A program made the position numbers and the translations under genes. The notes beneath the pieces were generated by a model. That model was not told the DNA's origin, did no database searches, and was given only the letters and a program-made list of their open reading frames with translations. Below, piece by piece: positions 23,824-32,791 of a DNA stretch of 64,000 nucleotides (its first letter is position 1; each line of letters starts with the position of its first letter). The stretch covers positions 1 through 64,000 of the forward strand of contig JAFAEQ010000002.1 of the NCBI GenBank assembly GCA_023423935.1. The letters are read 5' to 3'. The DNA comes from Pseudomonadota bacterium. GTDB lineage: Bacteria; Pseudomonadota; Gammaproteobacteria; Steroidobacterales; Steroidobacteraceae.

Positions 23824-26370
23824 GTGGCTTCGAGATTGGCGCGACTTTCCTGGCTTCCAGGCGGCCTTGCAGCGGCTGTGGTCATCGCCATTGGTCAATG
23901 GCTGACCCCATCGCCGTTCGCTGCGCTCGAGACAGCCGGTTACGACCGCTCGCAACGCAGCGCCGCCTTCTCGCCGGACGACATCGTGCTGATCGAAGCC
24001 GATCAGGCGAGCCTGCAGGCGCTGGGGCCGTGGCCCTGGCCGCGCGCTACGCACGCCGAACTGATCGCGCATCTCACTTCCGCAGGAGCGAAAGTCGTCG
24101 CGTTCACCACGCCGCTCGGTACACCGCCGACCAGCGGCGAATCGGAAAGACTGCGCGCCGCATTGTCCCTGCTCGAGTCGTCCAGCCTCGGCGGTTCAGA
24201 GCAAGCGAACAACCTGCGCTCGTTGCTGAGATCTTCCGCAAACGATCCGGATGCCCAGCTGGCGGCCGCGATGGCTGCGCATCGCAACGTCGTACTTCCC
24301 GTCGAGGTGCGCGCGGAAAGCGGCGAGGAAATCGCGAGCGTTCCGACCCGCATGTTCGCCTCGGCCGCTACCGCTGCCCTCGCTCGCGCCGAGCGCGTCA
24401 GCATCGTTCATCCGATTCCCGCAACGTTGGGTCAGGTCGCCCAGGGCGCAGGCCATGTGCGGATTTCTGCCGATGCCGACGGCGTCGTGCGCAGCGACGT
24501 CGCTGGCGTGAGGGTCGGCTCCGCAATGCTGCCTTCGATGGCGACGGTCGTGGCTGCGCGCGCACTGGGCGTCGAGCCGGAGCACATCAGCTTCTCGTCC
24601 GCCGATTCATTGAGGCTCGGCTCGCGGACCATCCCGATGGATCGCGGACTGCGCACCCGTCCAACGTTCATAGCCGAGGACGTCACCCGTGTTTCGTATG
24701 CGCGCGTGCTGGCAGGCGATGTTCCGAACGCAACGTTCCGCGACAAGATCGTGCTCGTCGGTCTCGCCTCGGGCGCATCGATCGCAACGCCTCTCGCCCG
24801 CGAAGCGAGCCCGCAAATGCTGGTCGCAAGTTCCGTCGCAAGCATTCTGCATGGGCGCAACTATTCGCATCCCGGTTCGGCCGTCATGGCCGAGTGGCTG
24901 GTCGCGATCGGCGTCGTGCTCTTTGCCGCATTCGTGCTTCCTGCCGCCGGACCTGCACTGGGCGCGCTCGCCGCAGTGCTCGTAGCAGCGATCGCTGCAA
25001 TCGTGGACATCGGACTGCTCGGGTCCATGCACCTGTGGGTTCAACTGATCACGCCCGCCATCGCGGTCCTTGCAGGCTATCTGCTTTATCTCGTGGCCGA
25101 GCTCATAAGCCGTGCCAACGTGAAAGCGGCTGGCGCAAAGGATCCGACTGCCAATCTGCGAACGCTCGGCCAGACCTTTCAGCGCCAGGGCCAGCTCGAC
25201 CTGGCGTTCGAGACCTATCGACGCTGCCCACTCGATGCACCCACCATGGAGCTGCTGTATTACCTGGGCATGGATTTCGAGCGGCGACGTCAATATCAGA
25301 AGGCCGCCGCTGTCTACAACCATATTGCGACACGCGACCCGAACTATCGCGACCTGCGCGCGCGTCGGGCACGGGTCGCTGAGCCGCCGGCCACTCGCGA
25401 TATCTCGGAGAAGCCGAAGACCCGCTCAGTGCCGCCCACTCCCGCGCCGCGGCACGAACGTCCTCGCGATGATTGGAGCGAGGAGCCGGCTGCACAGACT
25501 CTGGGGCGCAAGCTCGGCCGGTATGAGCTCGAGCGTGAACTGGGCAAGGGCGCGATGGGCGTGGTCTACCTGGGCCGCGATCCGAACATCAATCGCGTCG
25601 TGGCGATCAAGGCCATTCCACTGGCCGATGAATTCGAGGAGTCCGATCTCGAAGAAGCCCGTGCGCGATTCTTCCGCGAAGCCGAGATGGCGGGCCGTCT
25701 GAATCATCCTGCGATCGTGACGGTCTATGACGCCGGCGAAGATCAGGGTCTTGCCTACATCGCGATGGAATACCTGCGCGGCCAGCACTTGAGTCATTAC
25801 ACCGACACGGCACGCCTGCTTCCGCCGAGAACCGTGATGACTCTCGTGGCGCGCGTCGCCGAAGCGTTGGACTATGCGCATCGCCAGAACGTGGTTCATC
25901 GCGATATCAAACCGGCTAATATAATGTTCAATCCCGAGACGGATGAGCTGAAGATCACCGACTTCGGGATCGCACGACTAACCGATACAAGCCGAACTAA
26001 AACCGGAATCGTCCTGGGTACACCGTCGTTCATGTCACCCGAGCAACTGGAAGGTCGCAGCCTGGATGGCCGTTCGGACCAGTTCGCACTCGGTGTGAGC
26101 ATGTATCACCTGCTCACGGGCCAATTGCCATTCCGCGCAGAATCGATGCCGCGATTGATGCAGAAGATCGCTACCGAACCGCATACGCCCATCCGCATGC
26201 TCCGACCCGAGCTGCCCGAGGCCATCGAGACGATCGTCGATCGCGTTCTGGCCAAGTCGGCGGACGATCGCTATCCCACCTGCGCCCAGTTCGCAGCCGA
26301 TTTACGCGAATGCGCGAAGCGCCTCGAACCGCAGAAATCTGCAACGGAGCACGAGTGGTTACTGCCGTGA
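23824..26370 (+). CDS. CHASE2-TPR-Ser/Thr protein kinase fusion
   Basis: An 848-aa membrane receptor kinase. An N-terminal helix is followed by an extracytoplasmic CHASE2 sensor (from about residue 40: DDIVLIEADQASLQALGPWPWPRATHAEL). Three closely spaced helices (about 355-425) and a TPR-like segment (about 440-500) come next, then a Pro/Arg-rich linker and a Hanks-type kinase domain (565-825). The kinase looks active: GKGAMGVVYLG, VAIK (Lys596), HRDIKPANIMF (Asp694), TDFGIARL (Asp713). It heads a kinase/PP2C/FHA trio. A TTG 87 nt upstream could add 29 residues, but the GTG has a GGGG run just ahead and places the first helix at the N-terminus. Confidence 0.9.
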   Translation: MASRLARLSWLPGGLAAAVVIAIGQWLTPSPFAALETAGYDRSQRSAAFSPDDIVLIEADQASLQALGPWPWPRATHAELIAHLTSAGAKVVAFTTPLGTPPTSGESERLRAALSLLESSSLGGSEQANNLRSLLRSSANDPDAQLAAAMAAHRNVVLPVEVRAESGEEIASVPTRMFASAATAALARAERVSIVHPIPATLGQVAQGAGHVRISADADGVVRSDVAGVRVGSAMLPSMATVVAARALGVEPEHISFSSADSLRLGSRTIPMDRGLRTRPTFIAEDVTRVSYARVLAGDVPNATFRDKIVLVGLASGASIATPLAREASPQMLVASSVASILHGRNYSHPGSAVMAEWLVAIGVVLFAAFVLPAAGPALGALAAVLVAAIAAIVDIGLLGSMHLWVQLITPAIAVLAGYLLYLVAELISRANVKAAGAKDPTANLRTLGQTFQRQGQLDLAFETYRRCPLDAPTMELLYYLGMDFERRRQYQKAAAVYNHIATRDPNYRDLRARRARVAEPPATRDISEKPKTRSVPPTPAPRHERPRDDWSEEPAAQTLGRKLGRYELERELGKGAMGVVYLGRDPNINRVVAIKAIPLADEFEESDLEEARARFFREAEMAGRLNHPAIVTVYDAGEDQGLAYIAMEYLRGQHLSHYTDTARLLPPRTVMTLVARVAEALDYAHRQNVVHRDIKPANIMFNPETDELKITDFGIARLTDTSRTKTGIVLGTPSFMSPEQLEGRSLDGRSDQFALGVSMYHLLTGQLPFRAESMPRLMQKIATEPHTPIRMLRPELPEAIETIVDRVLAKSADDRYPTCAQFAADLRECAKRLEPQKSATEHEWLLP

Positions 26371-26425
26371 TCCTCAGCGCTGCCGTTGATCAGCCGCGTC
26401 GCACGTTGCCATGGAGGCCGTCGTG

Positions 26426-27244
26426 ATGCGCGGCAAGATCCGTTCGGTCGGCCTGAGCGATGTCGGCCGCGTGCGCGAGCACAACGAAGACACGATCGGC
26501 GTCGACGCCGACATTGGCCTGTTCGTTCTCGCGGACGGCATGGGCGGCTACAACGCGGGCGAAGTCGCCAGCGGCATTGCCGTCAAGACCATCATGAGCC
26601 TGGTCAAGGAAGCGATCGAGCATCAGGACATGACGGTCGAGGATCCCGAGACCGGCATGCAGCGCCCGAGCATCGTGCTGCGCGACGCGATCGCACGGGC
26701 CAACAAGATCATCTATCAGACGGCGAAGACCCAGCCGCAATGCGAAGGCATGGGCACGACCGTCGTCGCCTGCCTGTTCTTCAACAATAAGGTGGCCATC
26801 GCACACGTCGGCGATTCGCGCGCCTATCGGATGCGCGCCAATCGGTTCGAGCAGATGACCATGGATCACTCGCTCCTGCAGGAGCTGGTCGATCGGGGCT
26901 TCTATTCACAAGCCGAGGCGCAGCGTGCGACCAACAAGAACTACGTCACCCGCGCACTGGGCGTGGAGCCGACCGTCGACGTCGAGCTTCACGAGCACCC
27001 CGCGGAAAAAGGCGATTTCTACGTTCTGTGCTCGGATGGTCTGTCGGATATGGTCGAGGACGACGACATCCATTTAACCATAAGCACCTTTAGTGCTAGT
27101 CTTGAAACAGTAGCTAAACAGTTGATCCAGCTGTCAAACGACAACGGCGGTCGGGACAATGTCTCGATTATTCTTGCGCAAGTTGTCGACTCGTTCGCAG
27201 CAAAGAATGGGGTTGTTGACAAAATCCTGCGCTGGTTCGGCTAA
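26426..27244 (+). CDS. PP2C-family Ser/Thr protein phosphatase
   Basis: A 272-aa cytosolic metal-dependent phosphatase. The metal-binding Asp motifs are complete: REHNEDTIGV, FVLADGMGGYNAGEVAS, GMGTTVVACLF, VGDSRAYRMR, VLCSDGLSDMVEDDDI and GGRDNVSIIL. It should dephosphorylate targets of the preceding kinase. The start follows a GGAGG site with 8-nt spacing; an ATG 15 nt upstream overlaps that site and is less likely. It lies 55 nt after the kinase gene. A stretch near 27070-27125 uses AT-rich codons unlike its surroundings. Confidence 0.93.
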   Translation: MRGKIRSVGLSDVGRVREHNEDTIGVDADIGLFVLADGMGGYNAGEVASGIAVKTIMSLVKEAIEHQDMTVEDPETGMQRPSIVLRDAIARANKIIYQTAKTQPQCEGMGTTVVACLFFNNKVAIAHVGDSRAYRMRANRFEQMTMDHSLLQELVDRGFYSQAEAQRATNKNYVTRALGVEPTVDVELHEHPAEKGDFYVLCSDGLSDMVEDDDIHLTISTFSASLETVAKQLIQLSNDNGGRDNVSIILAQVVDSFAAKNGVVDKILRWFG

Positions 27245-27282
27245 CACAGCGCCGTTTGGCGGATGGGGACGAGGCACACGAT

Positions 27283-28032
27283 ATGGCACGGTTAATCCTT
27301 AGCCTGGATGGCCAGGTGATGGCCGAATACAACATGAACAAGGAGCGTTACACGGTCGGTCGTCTGCCGGATAACGACATCCGGATCGATAACCCCGCCG
27401 TCAGTGGCCATCATTCGCTGGTCATCAACATCCTCAACGATTCCTTCCTCGAGGATCTGAACAGCACCAACGGAACGTACGTCAACGGCAAGCTGATCAA
27501 GAAACACGCGCTTCAGCACGGCGACGTCGTGACGGTCGGCCATCATCAGCTGCGTTTCGTCGATACCCAGAGCTTGGACTCCGAGCCGGACGAGTTCGAG
27601 AAGACCATGATCATTACGCCCGGCTCCGCGGTCGCCGCCCAGGCGGCCAAGAAAGCTTCGGCGATTGCTCCTGCCGCCGCGCCCGCGCCTGCCACCAGAC
27701 CTTCTGCTGCGCTCGCGACCGGCAAAATGCCCGCTCACAATGGCGAAGCACCGGTCGCACTGCCGCGGGCCAAGCTTCAGGTATTGAGTGGCGCCTTCGC
27801 AGGTCGCGAACTGGAATTGAACAAGGCGCTCACCACGCTCGGGCGCCCCGGCGTGCAGGTGGCGGCCATCACCCGTCGGGCTGACGGTTTCTTCATCGTG
27901 CACGTCGATAGCGGCAAACCGGGTGATTACCCTTCAGTGAATGGCGCTGCCATCGGTGAACAAGCACGCAAGCTGCAGGACAACGACGTGATCCTGCTGG
28001 CAGGCGTGAAAATGGGCTTCTTCGAAGGCTGA
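27283..28032 (+). CDS. FHA domain protein
   Basis: A 249-aa cytosolic protein with an N-terminal forkhead-associated phosphothreonine-binding domain (YTVGRLPDNDIRIDNPAVSGHHSLV, LEDLNSTNGTYVNG, about residues 5-90). An Ala/Pro-rich linker follows, then a second C-terminal domain (about 165-249) with FHA-like spacing (LGRPGVQVAAITRRADGFFIV, YPSVNGAAIG) but without the consensus Arg-Ser-His set, so probably a degenerate FHA. It should read the phosphorylation state set by the adjacent kinase and phosphatase. The ATG has a GAGG site at 8-nt spacing. Confidence 0.9.
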   Translation: MARLILSLDGQVMAEYNMNKERYTVGRLPDNDIRIDNPAVSGHHSLVINILNDSFLEDLNSTNGTYVNGKLIKKHALQHGDVVTVGHHQLRFVDTQSLDSEPDEFEKTMIITPGSAVAAQAAKKASAIAPAAAPAPATRPSAALATGKMPAHNGEAPVALPRAKLQVLSGAFAGRELELNKALTTLGRPGVQVAAITRRADGFFIVHVDSGKPGDYPSVNGAAIGEQARKLQDNDVILLAGVKMGFFEG

Positions 28033-28047
28033 GATCCAGGACCAGAT

Positions 28048-28124
28048 TTCACACAGAGAGCACAGAGTCGAAACAGAAGCCCTGGAGCTTCACTTCTCTG
28101 TGTACTCTGTGATCTCTGTGTGAG
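28048..28124. repeat. Inverted periodic element, 9-bp word CACAGAGNN, between the FHA gene and alr
   Basis: The left arm (28048-28079) begins ttcacacagagag and continues with cacagag words. The right arm (28093-28124) is its reverse complement, made of ctctgtgNN words at 9-bp spacing. The loop is only 13 nt, so this would form a strong 32-nt imperfect hairpin. It fills the convergent gap, 16 nt from each stop codon. A second copy of this sequence family precedes rlmB's stop at 32.9-33.0 kb. Confidence 0.85.
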
Positions 28125-28139
28125 CCTCTTGGGGTTTTC

Positions 28140-29213
28140 TTATTTCCTCCACACGCGCGCAACGCGCTGCGTGATTCCACAAACGAGCTCGTACGAGATC
28201 GTGTCCGCGAACGGCGCGACCGTTTCCGCCGGTACTCCATTGCCCCAGAGCACGACGTCATCGCCGACTTTCGCATTCGGAACGTCCGTGACATCGATTG
28301 CTGTCATGTCCATGGAGACGCGGCCGGCGACCTGCGCAGGGTGTCCATTCACCAGCACGGGCGCCCCGCTACGCACATTGCGCGCGTAGCCATCGCCATA
28401 GCCCACCGCTGCGATGCCAATGAGCGAATCGCGCTGTGCCTTCCAGATTGCGTTGTAGCCGACGCCCTCGCCTGCGTGGACGGTGCGGACGGTGATGAGC
28501 TGAGTCGACAAGGTCATCACCGGGCGCAGCCCGAGCTGCGAGCCGACCCGATCGGGGATCGGTGACAAGCCATACAGCATCAACCCCGGCCTCACCCAGT
28601 CGGTCCGTGCTTGCGGCCAACCAATCACGCCGGCCGAGTTTGCGATGCTGCGCTCGGCTTCTATGCCTGCCGTGATCGCATCGAAGCGCTCGATCTGATG
28701 ACGGGCACTTTCGCCGCCCGATTCCTCGGCGCCTGCCAGGTGCGTCATCAGTCGGATCTGCCCGACCGACGCACACCCGCGCAGGCGACGCAGCGCTTCG
28801 GGAAATTGCGCGCCGGTAAACCCCAGGCGATTCATTCCCGTGTTGAGCTTGATCCAGACCGTGAAGCGGAAGGCAGGGACGGCCTGCTCGAGGATCTCGA
28901 TCTGCTTGAACTCGTGAACCACGAGTTCGAATCGATGAGCCATCCCCTGACCCAGTTCGTCTGCGCTGAACACGCCTTCGAGCAGCAGAATCGGAGTGAG
29001 CACGCCAGCCGCGCGCAAGATGAGCCCTTCGCCGATACGCGCGACTCCGAGCGCATCCGCGGAATGCAGCGCACGGGCCGCCTCGACGATGCCGTGGCCG
29101 TATGCGTTCGCCTTGATGACCGCGAGAACCCGCGAGTTCGTTGCGATGCTGCGGACCACGCCGAGGTTGTGGCGCAGCGCATCCGCATCCATCGTCGCCG
29201 CCGGAAACGTCAC
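28140..29213 (-). CDS. alr: Alanine racemase
   Basis: A 357-aa PLP enzyme interconverting L- and D-alanine for peptidoglycan. The PLP lysine is in VLAVIKANAYGHG near residue 34; IWIKLNTGMNRLGF, RPGLMLYGLSP and the second-base tyrosine region GVGYNAIWKAQRDSLIGIAAVGYGDGYAR are typical. Its ATG overlaps the dnaB stop by 4 nt, so it is coupled to dnaB as in many gammaproteobacteria. Confidence 0.96.
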   Translation of the reverse strand: MTFPAATMDADALRHNLGVVRSIATNSRVLAVIKANAYGHGIVEAARALHSADALGVARIGEGLILRAAGVLTPILLLEGVFSADELGQGMAHRFELVVHEFKQIEILEQAVPAFRFTVWIKLNTGMNRLGFTGAQFPEALRRLRGCASVGQIRLMTHLAGAEESGGESARHQIERFDAITAGIEAERSIANSAGVIGWPQARTDWVRPGLMLYGLSPIPDRVGSQLGLRPVMTLSTQLITVRTVHAGEGVGYNAIWKAQRDSLIGIAAVGYGDGYARNVRSGAPVLVNGHPAQVAGRVSMDMTAIDVTDVPNAKVGDDVVLWGNGVPAETVAPFADTISYELVCGITQRVARVWRK

Positions 29214-30634
29214 CCGAACGATCCGTCCCCGTAAGCCGACTCGGGCGCGTAATTGCCGAACTTGGTGTACTTGCCCATGAAGGTCAGCTGGACTTCGCCG
29301 ATCTCACCGTTACGCTGCTTGGTGATGATGATGTCGGCGATGCCTTTGCGGGTGGTGTTCTTGTCGTACACCTCCTCGCGATAAATCATCATGATGACGT
29401 CGGCGTCCTGCTCGATGGCGCCCGACTCGCGCAGATCGGACATGACAGGCTTCTTGTCCGTGCGCTGCTCGACGCCGCGATTCAGCTGCGAGAGCGCAAT
29501 CAGAGGAACGCTCAGCTCCTTGGCGAGCGCTTTCAACGAACGCGAGATCTCCGAGATTTCCGTCGCGCGATTCTCGACGTTGCCGCCGACCTGCATCAGC
29601 TGCAAGTAATCCAGCACGATCAGGTCGAGGCCCTGCTCGCGCTTCAGGCGCCGCGCGCGTGCTCGCACTTCGGTTGGCGTCAGCGCGCCGGTGTCGTCGA
29701 TGAAGATCGAAGACTCCTTCATCATGCTGATCGCCGAGTTCACGCGCGACCAGTCCTCGCCATCGAGGTTGCCAATACGCAGGCGGCTCTGATCGACGTG
29801 ACCGAGCGAGGACACCATACGAAACGCGAGCTGCTCGCGTGACATTTCCATACTGAACACGCCGACCTTCGCCTTCTGCGGACCGAAGGCCGCGTTCTCG
29901 GCGATGTTCAGTGCGAAGGTGGTCTTGCCCATCGACGGGCGTCCCGCGATGACGATCAGATCGCCACGCTGCAGGCCTGCAGTCATTTCGTCGAGTCGAG
30001 TGAAGCCCGTGCTGATGCCGGTGAGCTGACCTTTGTTCTGGGCCAGCATGTCCAGGCGATCGATGATCGATCCCAGATCGTTGCGCAGCGGCACGAATCC
30101 GGACCCCGCCTTGCTGCCGCTTTCGGCGATTTCGAACACCAGACGCTCGGCTTCATCGACGATCTCGTTGGCCTCACGGCCTTCGGGATCGTACGCACTC
30201 GCAGCAATGGCGCCGCCGACCGAGATGAGTTTGCGCAGGATGGATCGTTTGCGGACGATCTCCGCGTACGCACGAATGTTGGCGGCACTGGGAGTGTCGC
30301 GCACGAGGCCGGCGAGATAGATCAGGCCGCCGGTCTGCTCGGACAACGCTTTGCGTTCGAGCGCCTCGGAAAGAGTCACGGCATCGAAAGGCTCGCTGCG
30401 CGAAGCGAGATCTGCGATGGATTCGAAGATCAGCTGATGATCGCGACGGTAGAAGTCTTCGGCAGTGATGCGATCGCCGATCGCATCGAAACCGCGGTTG
30501 TCGAGCATCAACCCGCCGAGCACGGCCTGCTCGGCTTCGATCGAATGCGGCGGGACGCGGATCTCGTCGACCGCCGCTTTATCGCGCGCGCGACGCGATC
30601 CTGGAAAGGGAAACTTGGATTCGGTTTCCGCCAT
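29210..30634 (-). CDS. dnaB: Replicative DNA helicase
   Basis: A 474-aa hexameric 5'-3' helicase of the replication fork. The N-terminal DnaB domain (VPPHSIEAEQAVLGGLMLDN) is joined by a linker helix to the RecA-like ATPase domain, with Walker A IVIAGRPSMGKTTFALN, LIVLDYLQLMQV (Walker B) and the conserved SRSLKALAKELSVPLIALSQLNRGVEQR. There is no intein. It follows rplI by 24 nt and overlaps alr. Confidence 0.97.
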   Translation of the reverse strand: MAETESKFPFPGSRRARDKAAVDEIRVPPHSIEAEQAVLGGLMLDNRGFDAIGDRITAEDFYRRDHQLIFESIADLASRSEPFDAVTLSEALERKALSEQTGGLIYLAGLVRDTPSAANIRAYAEIVRKRSILRKLISVGGAIAASAYDPEGREANEIVDEAERLVFEIAESGSKAGSGFVPLRNDLGSIIDRLDMLAQNKGQLTGISTGFTRLDEMTAGLQRGDLIVIAGRPSMGKTTFALNIAENAAFGPQKAKVGVFSMEMSREQLAFRMVSSLGHVDQSRLRIGNLDGEDWSRVNSAISMMKESSIFIDDTGALTPTEVRARARRLKREQGLDLIVLDYLQLMQVGGNVENRATEISEISRSLKALAKELSVPLIALSQLNRGVEQRTDKKPVMSDLRESGAIEQDADVIMMIYREEVYDKNTTRKGIADIIITKQRNGEIGEVQLTFMGKYTKFGNYAPESAYGDGSFG

Positions 30635-30658
30635 CGGAAGCGCTGCGCGCGATTGCGA

Positions 30659-31108
30659 TTACTCTTCGCCGATGACGACGACCGGCAGGTCGACCGTGAG
30701 ATCGGTGTGCAGATGAACCTGCACGATGTGCTCGCCGGCCTGACGGATCGGACCGTTCGGCAGACGCACTTCCGAGCGCTCGATATCGTGGCCGGCCTTG
30801 CGCGCACCGTCGGCGATGTCCGTCGTGCCGATCGAGCCGAACAGCTTGCCCTCGCCGCCCGACTTCGCGGTCAGCGTGAGCTTGAAGCCTTCGAGCTTCT
30901 TCGCACGAGCCTGAGCGGCATCGAGCTCGACCTTCGCGGCCTTCTCGATCTCGGCGCGACGCGACTCGAACTTCGCAACGTTCTCTTCGGTCGCGAGCGT
31001 CGCCTTGCCCTTGGGCAACAGGAAATTGCGACCGTAGCCCGACTTCACCTTGACTCGATCACCGATGTTGCCGAGGTTGGCAACCTTCTGCAGCAGAATG
31101 ACTTCCAT
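30659..31108 (-). CDS. rplI: 50S ribosomal protein L9
   Basis: A 149-aa L9 with the compact N-terminal domain (MEVILLQKVANLGNIGDRVKVKSGYGRNFLLPKGKA), long connecting helix and C-terminal domain (GEGKLFGSIGTTDIADG). It is part of the rpsF-rpsR-rplI cluster, but separated from the preceding membrane-protein gene by a hairpin-forming repeat that could modulate its expression. Confidence 0.97.
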   Translation of the reverse strand: MEVILLQKVANLGNIGDRVKVKSGYGRNFLLPKGKATLATEENVAKFESRRAEIEKAAKVELDAAQARAKKLEGFKLTLTAKSGGEGKLFGSIGTTDIADGARKAGHDIERSEVRLPNGPIRQAGEHIVQVHLHTDLTVDLPVVVIGEE

Positions 31109-31136
31109 AAAGCACCTTGTAAGAACTCGAAGAAAG

Positions 31137-31199
31137 GCCGTGGGCTGTAGGCTCTAGGCTGCGGGTGGTCCCGACAGCCTACAGCCTACGGTCTACGAC
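31137..31199. repeat. Inverted periodic element, 7-bp word GGCTGTA, inside the S6-L9 operon
   Basis: The left arm (31137-31164) reads ggctgta ggctcta ggctgcg at 7-bp spacing, and the right arm (31175-31199) is largely its complement, with 15 of 16 bases pairing over the core. The right arm ends 3 nt from the stop of the upstream gene. It could form a hairpin within the operon transcript ahead of rplI. Confidence 0.7.
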
Positions 31200-31201
31200 C
31201 G

Positions 31202-32101
31202 TCAGACTGGTTGCGTCCGCGGACGCAGCCAATTATCCGCAAAACCCCAGATCGCCAGCACGATCACCGTGATCGATGTGGAGATCGGGACGATCAGCAG
31301 CACATAGATCGCTGCGAGCCAGCCGCGATTGAGTCGCCCGCCCGCCTTACTGCGATGTGCCGCAGCCAGTCCCTGGAACGAGAGCGCGACGAACGCGACC
31401 CATGCCAGCGACCCAATCAATCCGGAATCCGTGACGAAGACCGCAATGAACAGCGCAGTCACCGCCACTCCTAATACCCCACCCAGCCTCAGTTGGCGAT
31501 ACTCGGCGCCGAATCGTCCCGGCGCCTGCAGCAGGGTCTGCCACCAGCATCCCAGGAACAGCCCGGCCAGGATGGTCGCCAGCACCAGCGCGGCGAGCCC
31601 GCCCCACATGGTTCGCGCCCACTGATCGATGATCAGAGTCGTATCCGGCGGCATGTGCAAGCCGGCAGCGCCCGCCTGCTGTACCGCCGTGGTCAGCAAC
31701 TGCACCCAGACCGCCGCTGGATCGCTCAGTGCGAGATGGACCGCGATGACCGCAGCGGTCACGCCGGCGACGGCAAGCTGAAAACAGAGATTCAATGAAC
31801 CCGTACGCTTCAGGACCAGTGCGAGCAACACCGGCGAGACGATCACTGTGACCACCCCAACCGTCAGCCATGGCATCTGCGGAGCCAGTGACACCAGCAG
31901 CCAGATGGCCGCTGCGGCCGCCGTGGCTGCCTTCGTCAGAGCCTGACGCGCATCGAACCGTAGCGCGACCAACACCGGAATCGCACCGGCCAGCACCATG
32001 AATGGCATCGGCATCTGCGGTGCGAACGCGCCACAGAAGGCGGCGCCCAACGCAGCGCGCCACGGACGCTCGGTCAGCCAGGCTGCGATTGCACGGTGCA
32101 T
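31202..32101 (-). CDS. DUF2232-like membrane protein between rpsR and rplI
   Basis: A 299-aa polytopic membrane protein with about eight helices. Position between rpsR and rplI is where many gammaproteobacteria carry a YybS/DUF2232-type protein of unknown role, and hydrophobicity layout and length agree. Recognisable segments are FCGAFAPQMPMPFMVLAGAIPVLV, TMWGGLAALVLATILAGLFLGCWWQTLL, and the C-terminal FVALSFQGLAAAHRSKAGGRLNRGWLAAIYVLLI. No catalytic motif is visible. It begins 52 nt after rpsR and is probably cotranscribed. Confidence 0.75.
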   Translation of the reverse strand: MHRAIAAWLTERPWRAALGAAFCGAFAPQMPMPFMVLAGAIPVLVALRFDARQALTKAATAAAAAIWLLVSLAPQMPWLTVGVVTVIVSPVLLALVLKRTGSLNLCFQLAVAGVTAAVIAVHLALSDPAAVWVQLLTTAVQQAGAAGLHMPPDTTLIIDQWARTMWGGLAALVLATILAGLFLGCWWQTLLQAPGRFGAEYRQLRLGGVLGVAVTALFIAVFVTDSGLIGSLAWVAFVALSFQGLAAAHRSKAGGRLNRGWLAAIYVLLIVPISTSITVIVLAIWGFADNWLRPRTQPV

Positions 32102-32153
32102 GGGTGTGTCACGCGCGAGCCGAAGCGACCCGCGCGTGCTCGGAACGGCTCGC

Positions 32154-32378
32154 TCAGTGCTGATCGGTATACGGCAACAGCGCGAGATAACGCGCGCGCT
32201 TCACCGCCACTGCCAGCTGACGCTGATAGTGCGACTTCGTGCCCGTGATACGGCTCGGAACGATCTTGCCGGTTTCGGTGATGTACGCCTTGAGAATGCC
32301 CAGATCCTTGTAATCGATCTGTTCGATGCCTTCGGCGGTGAAACGGCAGAACTTACGGCGACGGAAAAAACGTGACAT
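32154..32378 (-). CDS. rpsR: 30S ribosomal protein S18
   Basis: A 74-aa S18 (RRRKFCRFTAEGIEQIDYKDLGILKAYITETGKIVPSRITGTKSHYQRQLAVAVKRARYLALLPYTD), forming a heterodimer with S6 on the 30S platform. It lies 26 nt after rpsF. Confidence 0.98.
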   Translation of the reverse strand: MSRFFRRRKFCRFTAEGIEQIDYKDLGILKAYITETGKIVPSRITGTKSHYQRQLAVAVKRARYLALLPYTDQH

Positions 32379-32404
32379 GGCAAACCCCTCGATGAATCGA
32401 TGAA

Positions 32405-32785
32405 TCAGGCCGACGCGGACGGCGAATCGTCGTCGTCGTCGGAGAAGCGCTCGTCGCGCGACTCGTCAGTCGAACGCGCCATCGGCGAGGGTTCGGTGAC
32501 GGCCTTGTCCATCTTGATGACCAGGTGACGCAGCACCGCATCGCTGAAGCGGAATGCGCCGGTCAGTTCGTTCAGAGTCTTGCCGTCGCACTCGATGTTC
32601 AGAAGAACATAGTGCGCCTTGTGGATCTTGTTGATCGGGTACGCGAGCTGACGGCGGCCCCAGTCTTCCAGGCGGTGAATCGTGCCGTTGCCGGCCGAAA
32701 TCATGCCCTTGTAGCGTTCCAGCATGGCCGGAACCTGCTCGCTCTGGTCAGGGTGGACCAGAAACACAATCTCATAATGTCGCAT
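32405..32785 (-). CDS. rpsF: 30S ribosomal protein S6
   Basis: A 126-aa S6 (MRHYEIVFLVHPDQSEQVPAMLERYKGMI, RRQLAYPINKIHKAHYVLLNIECD) with an acidic C-terminal tail (RFSDDDDDSPSASA), a region where E. coli S6 receives glutamate additions by RimK. It is first in the operon, with an AAGGAG ribosome-binding site. A structured leader lies just upstream. Confidence 0.98.
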   Translation of the reverse strand: MRHYEIVFLVHPDQSEQVPAMLERYKGMISAGNGTIHRLEDWGRRQLAYPINKIHKAHYVLLNIECDGKTLNELTGAFRFSDAVLRHLVIKMDKAVTEPSPMARSTDESRDERFSDDDDDSPSASA

Positions 32786-32791
32786 TGCTGC

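Noticed and set aside
27205..27250. A TTGACA sequence near the end of the PP2C gene as a promoter for the FHA gene
   Set aside because: No acceptable -10 hexamer lies at 16-18 nt, and the FHA gene is close enough to the phosphatase to be cotranscribed.
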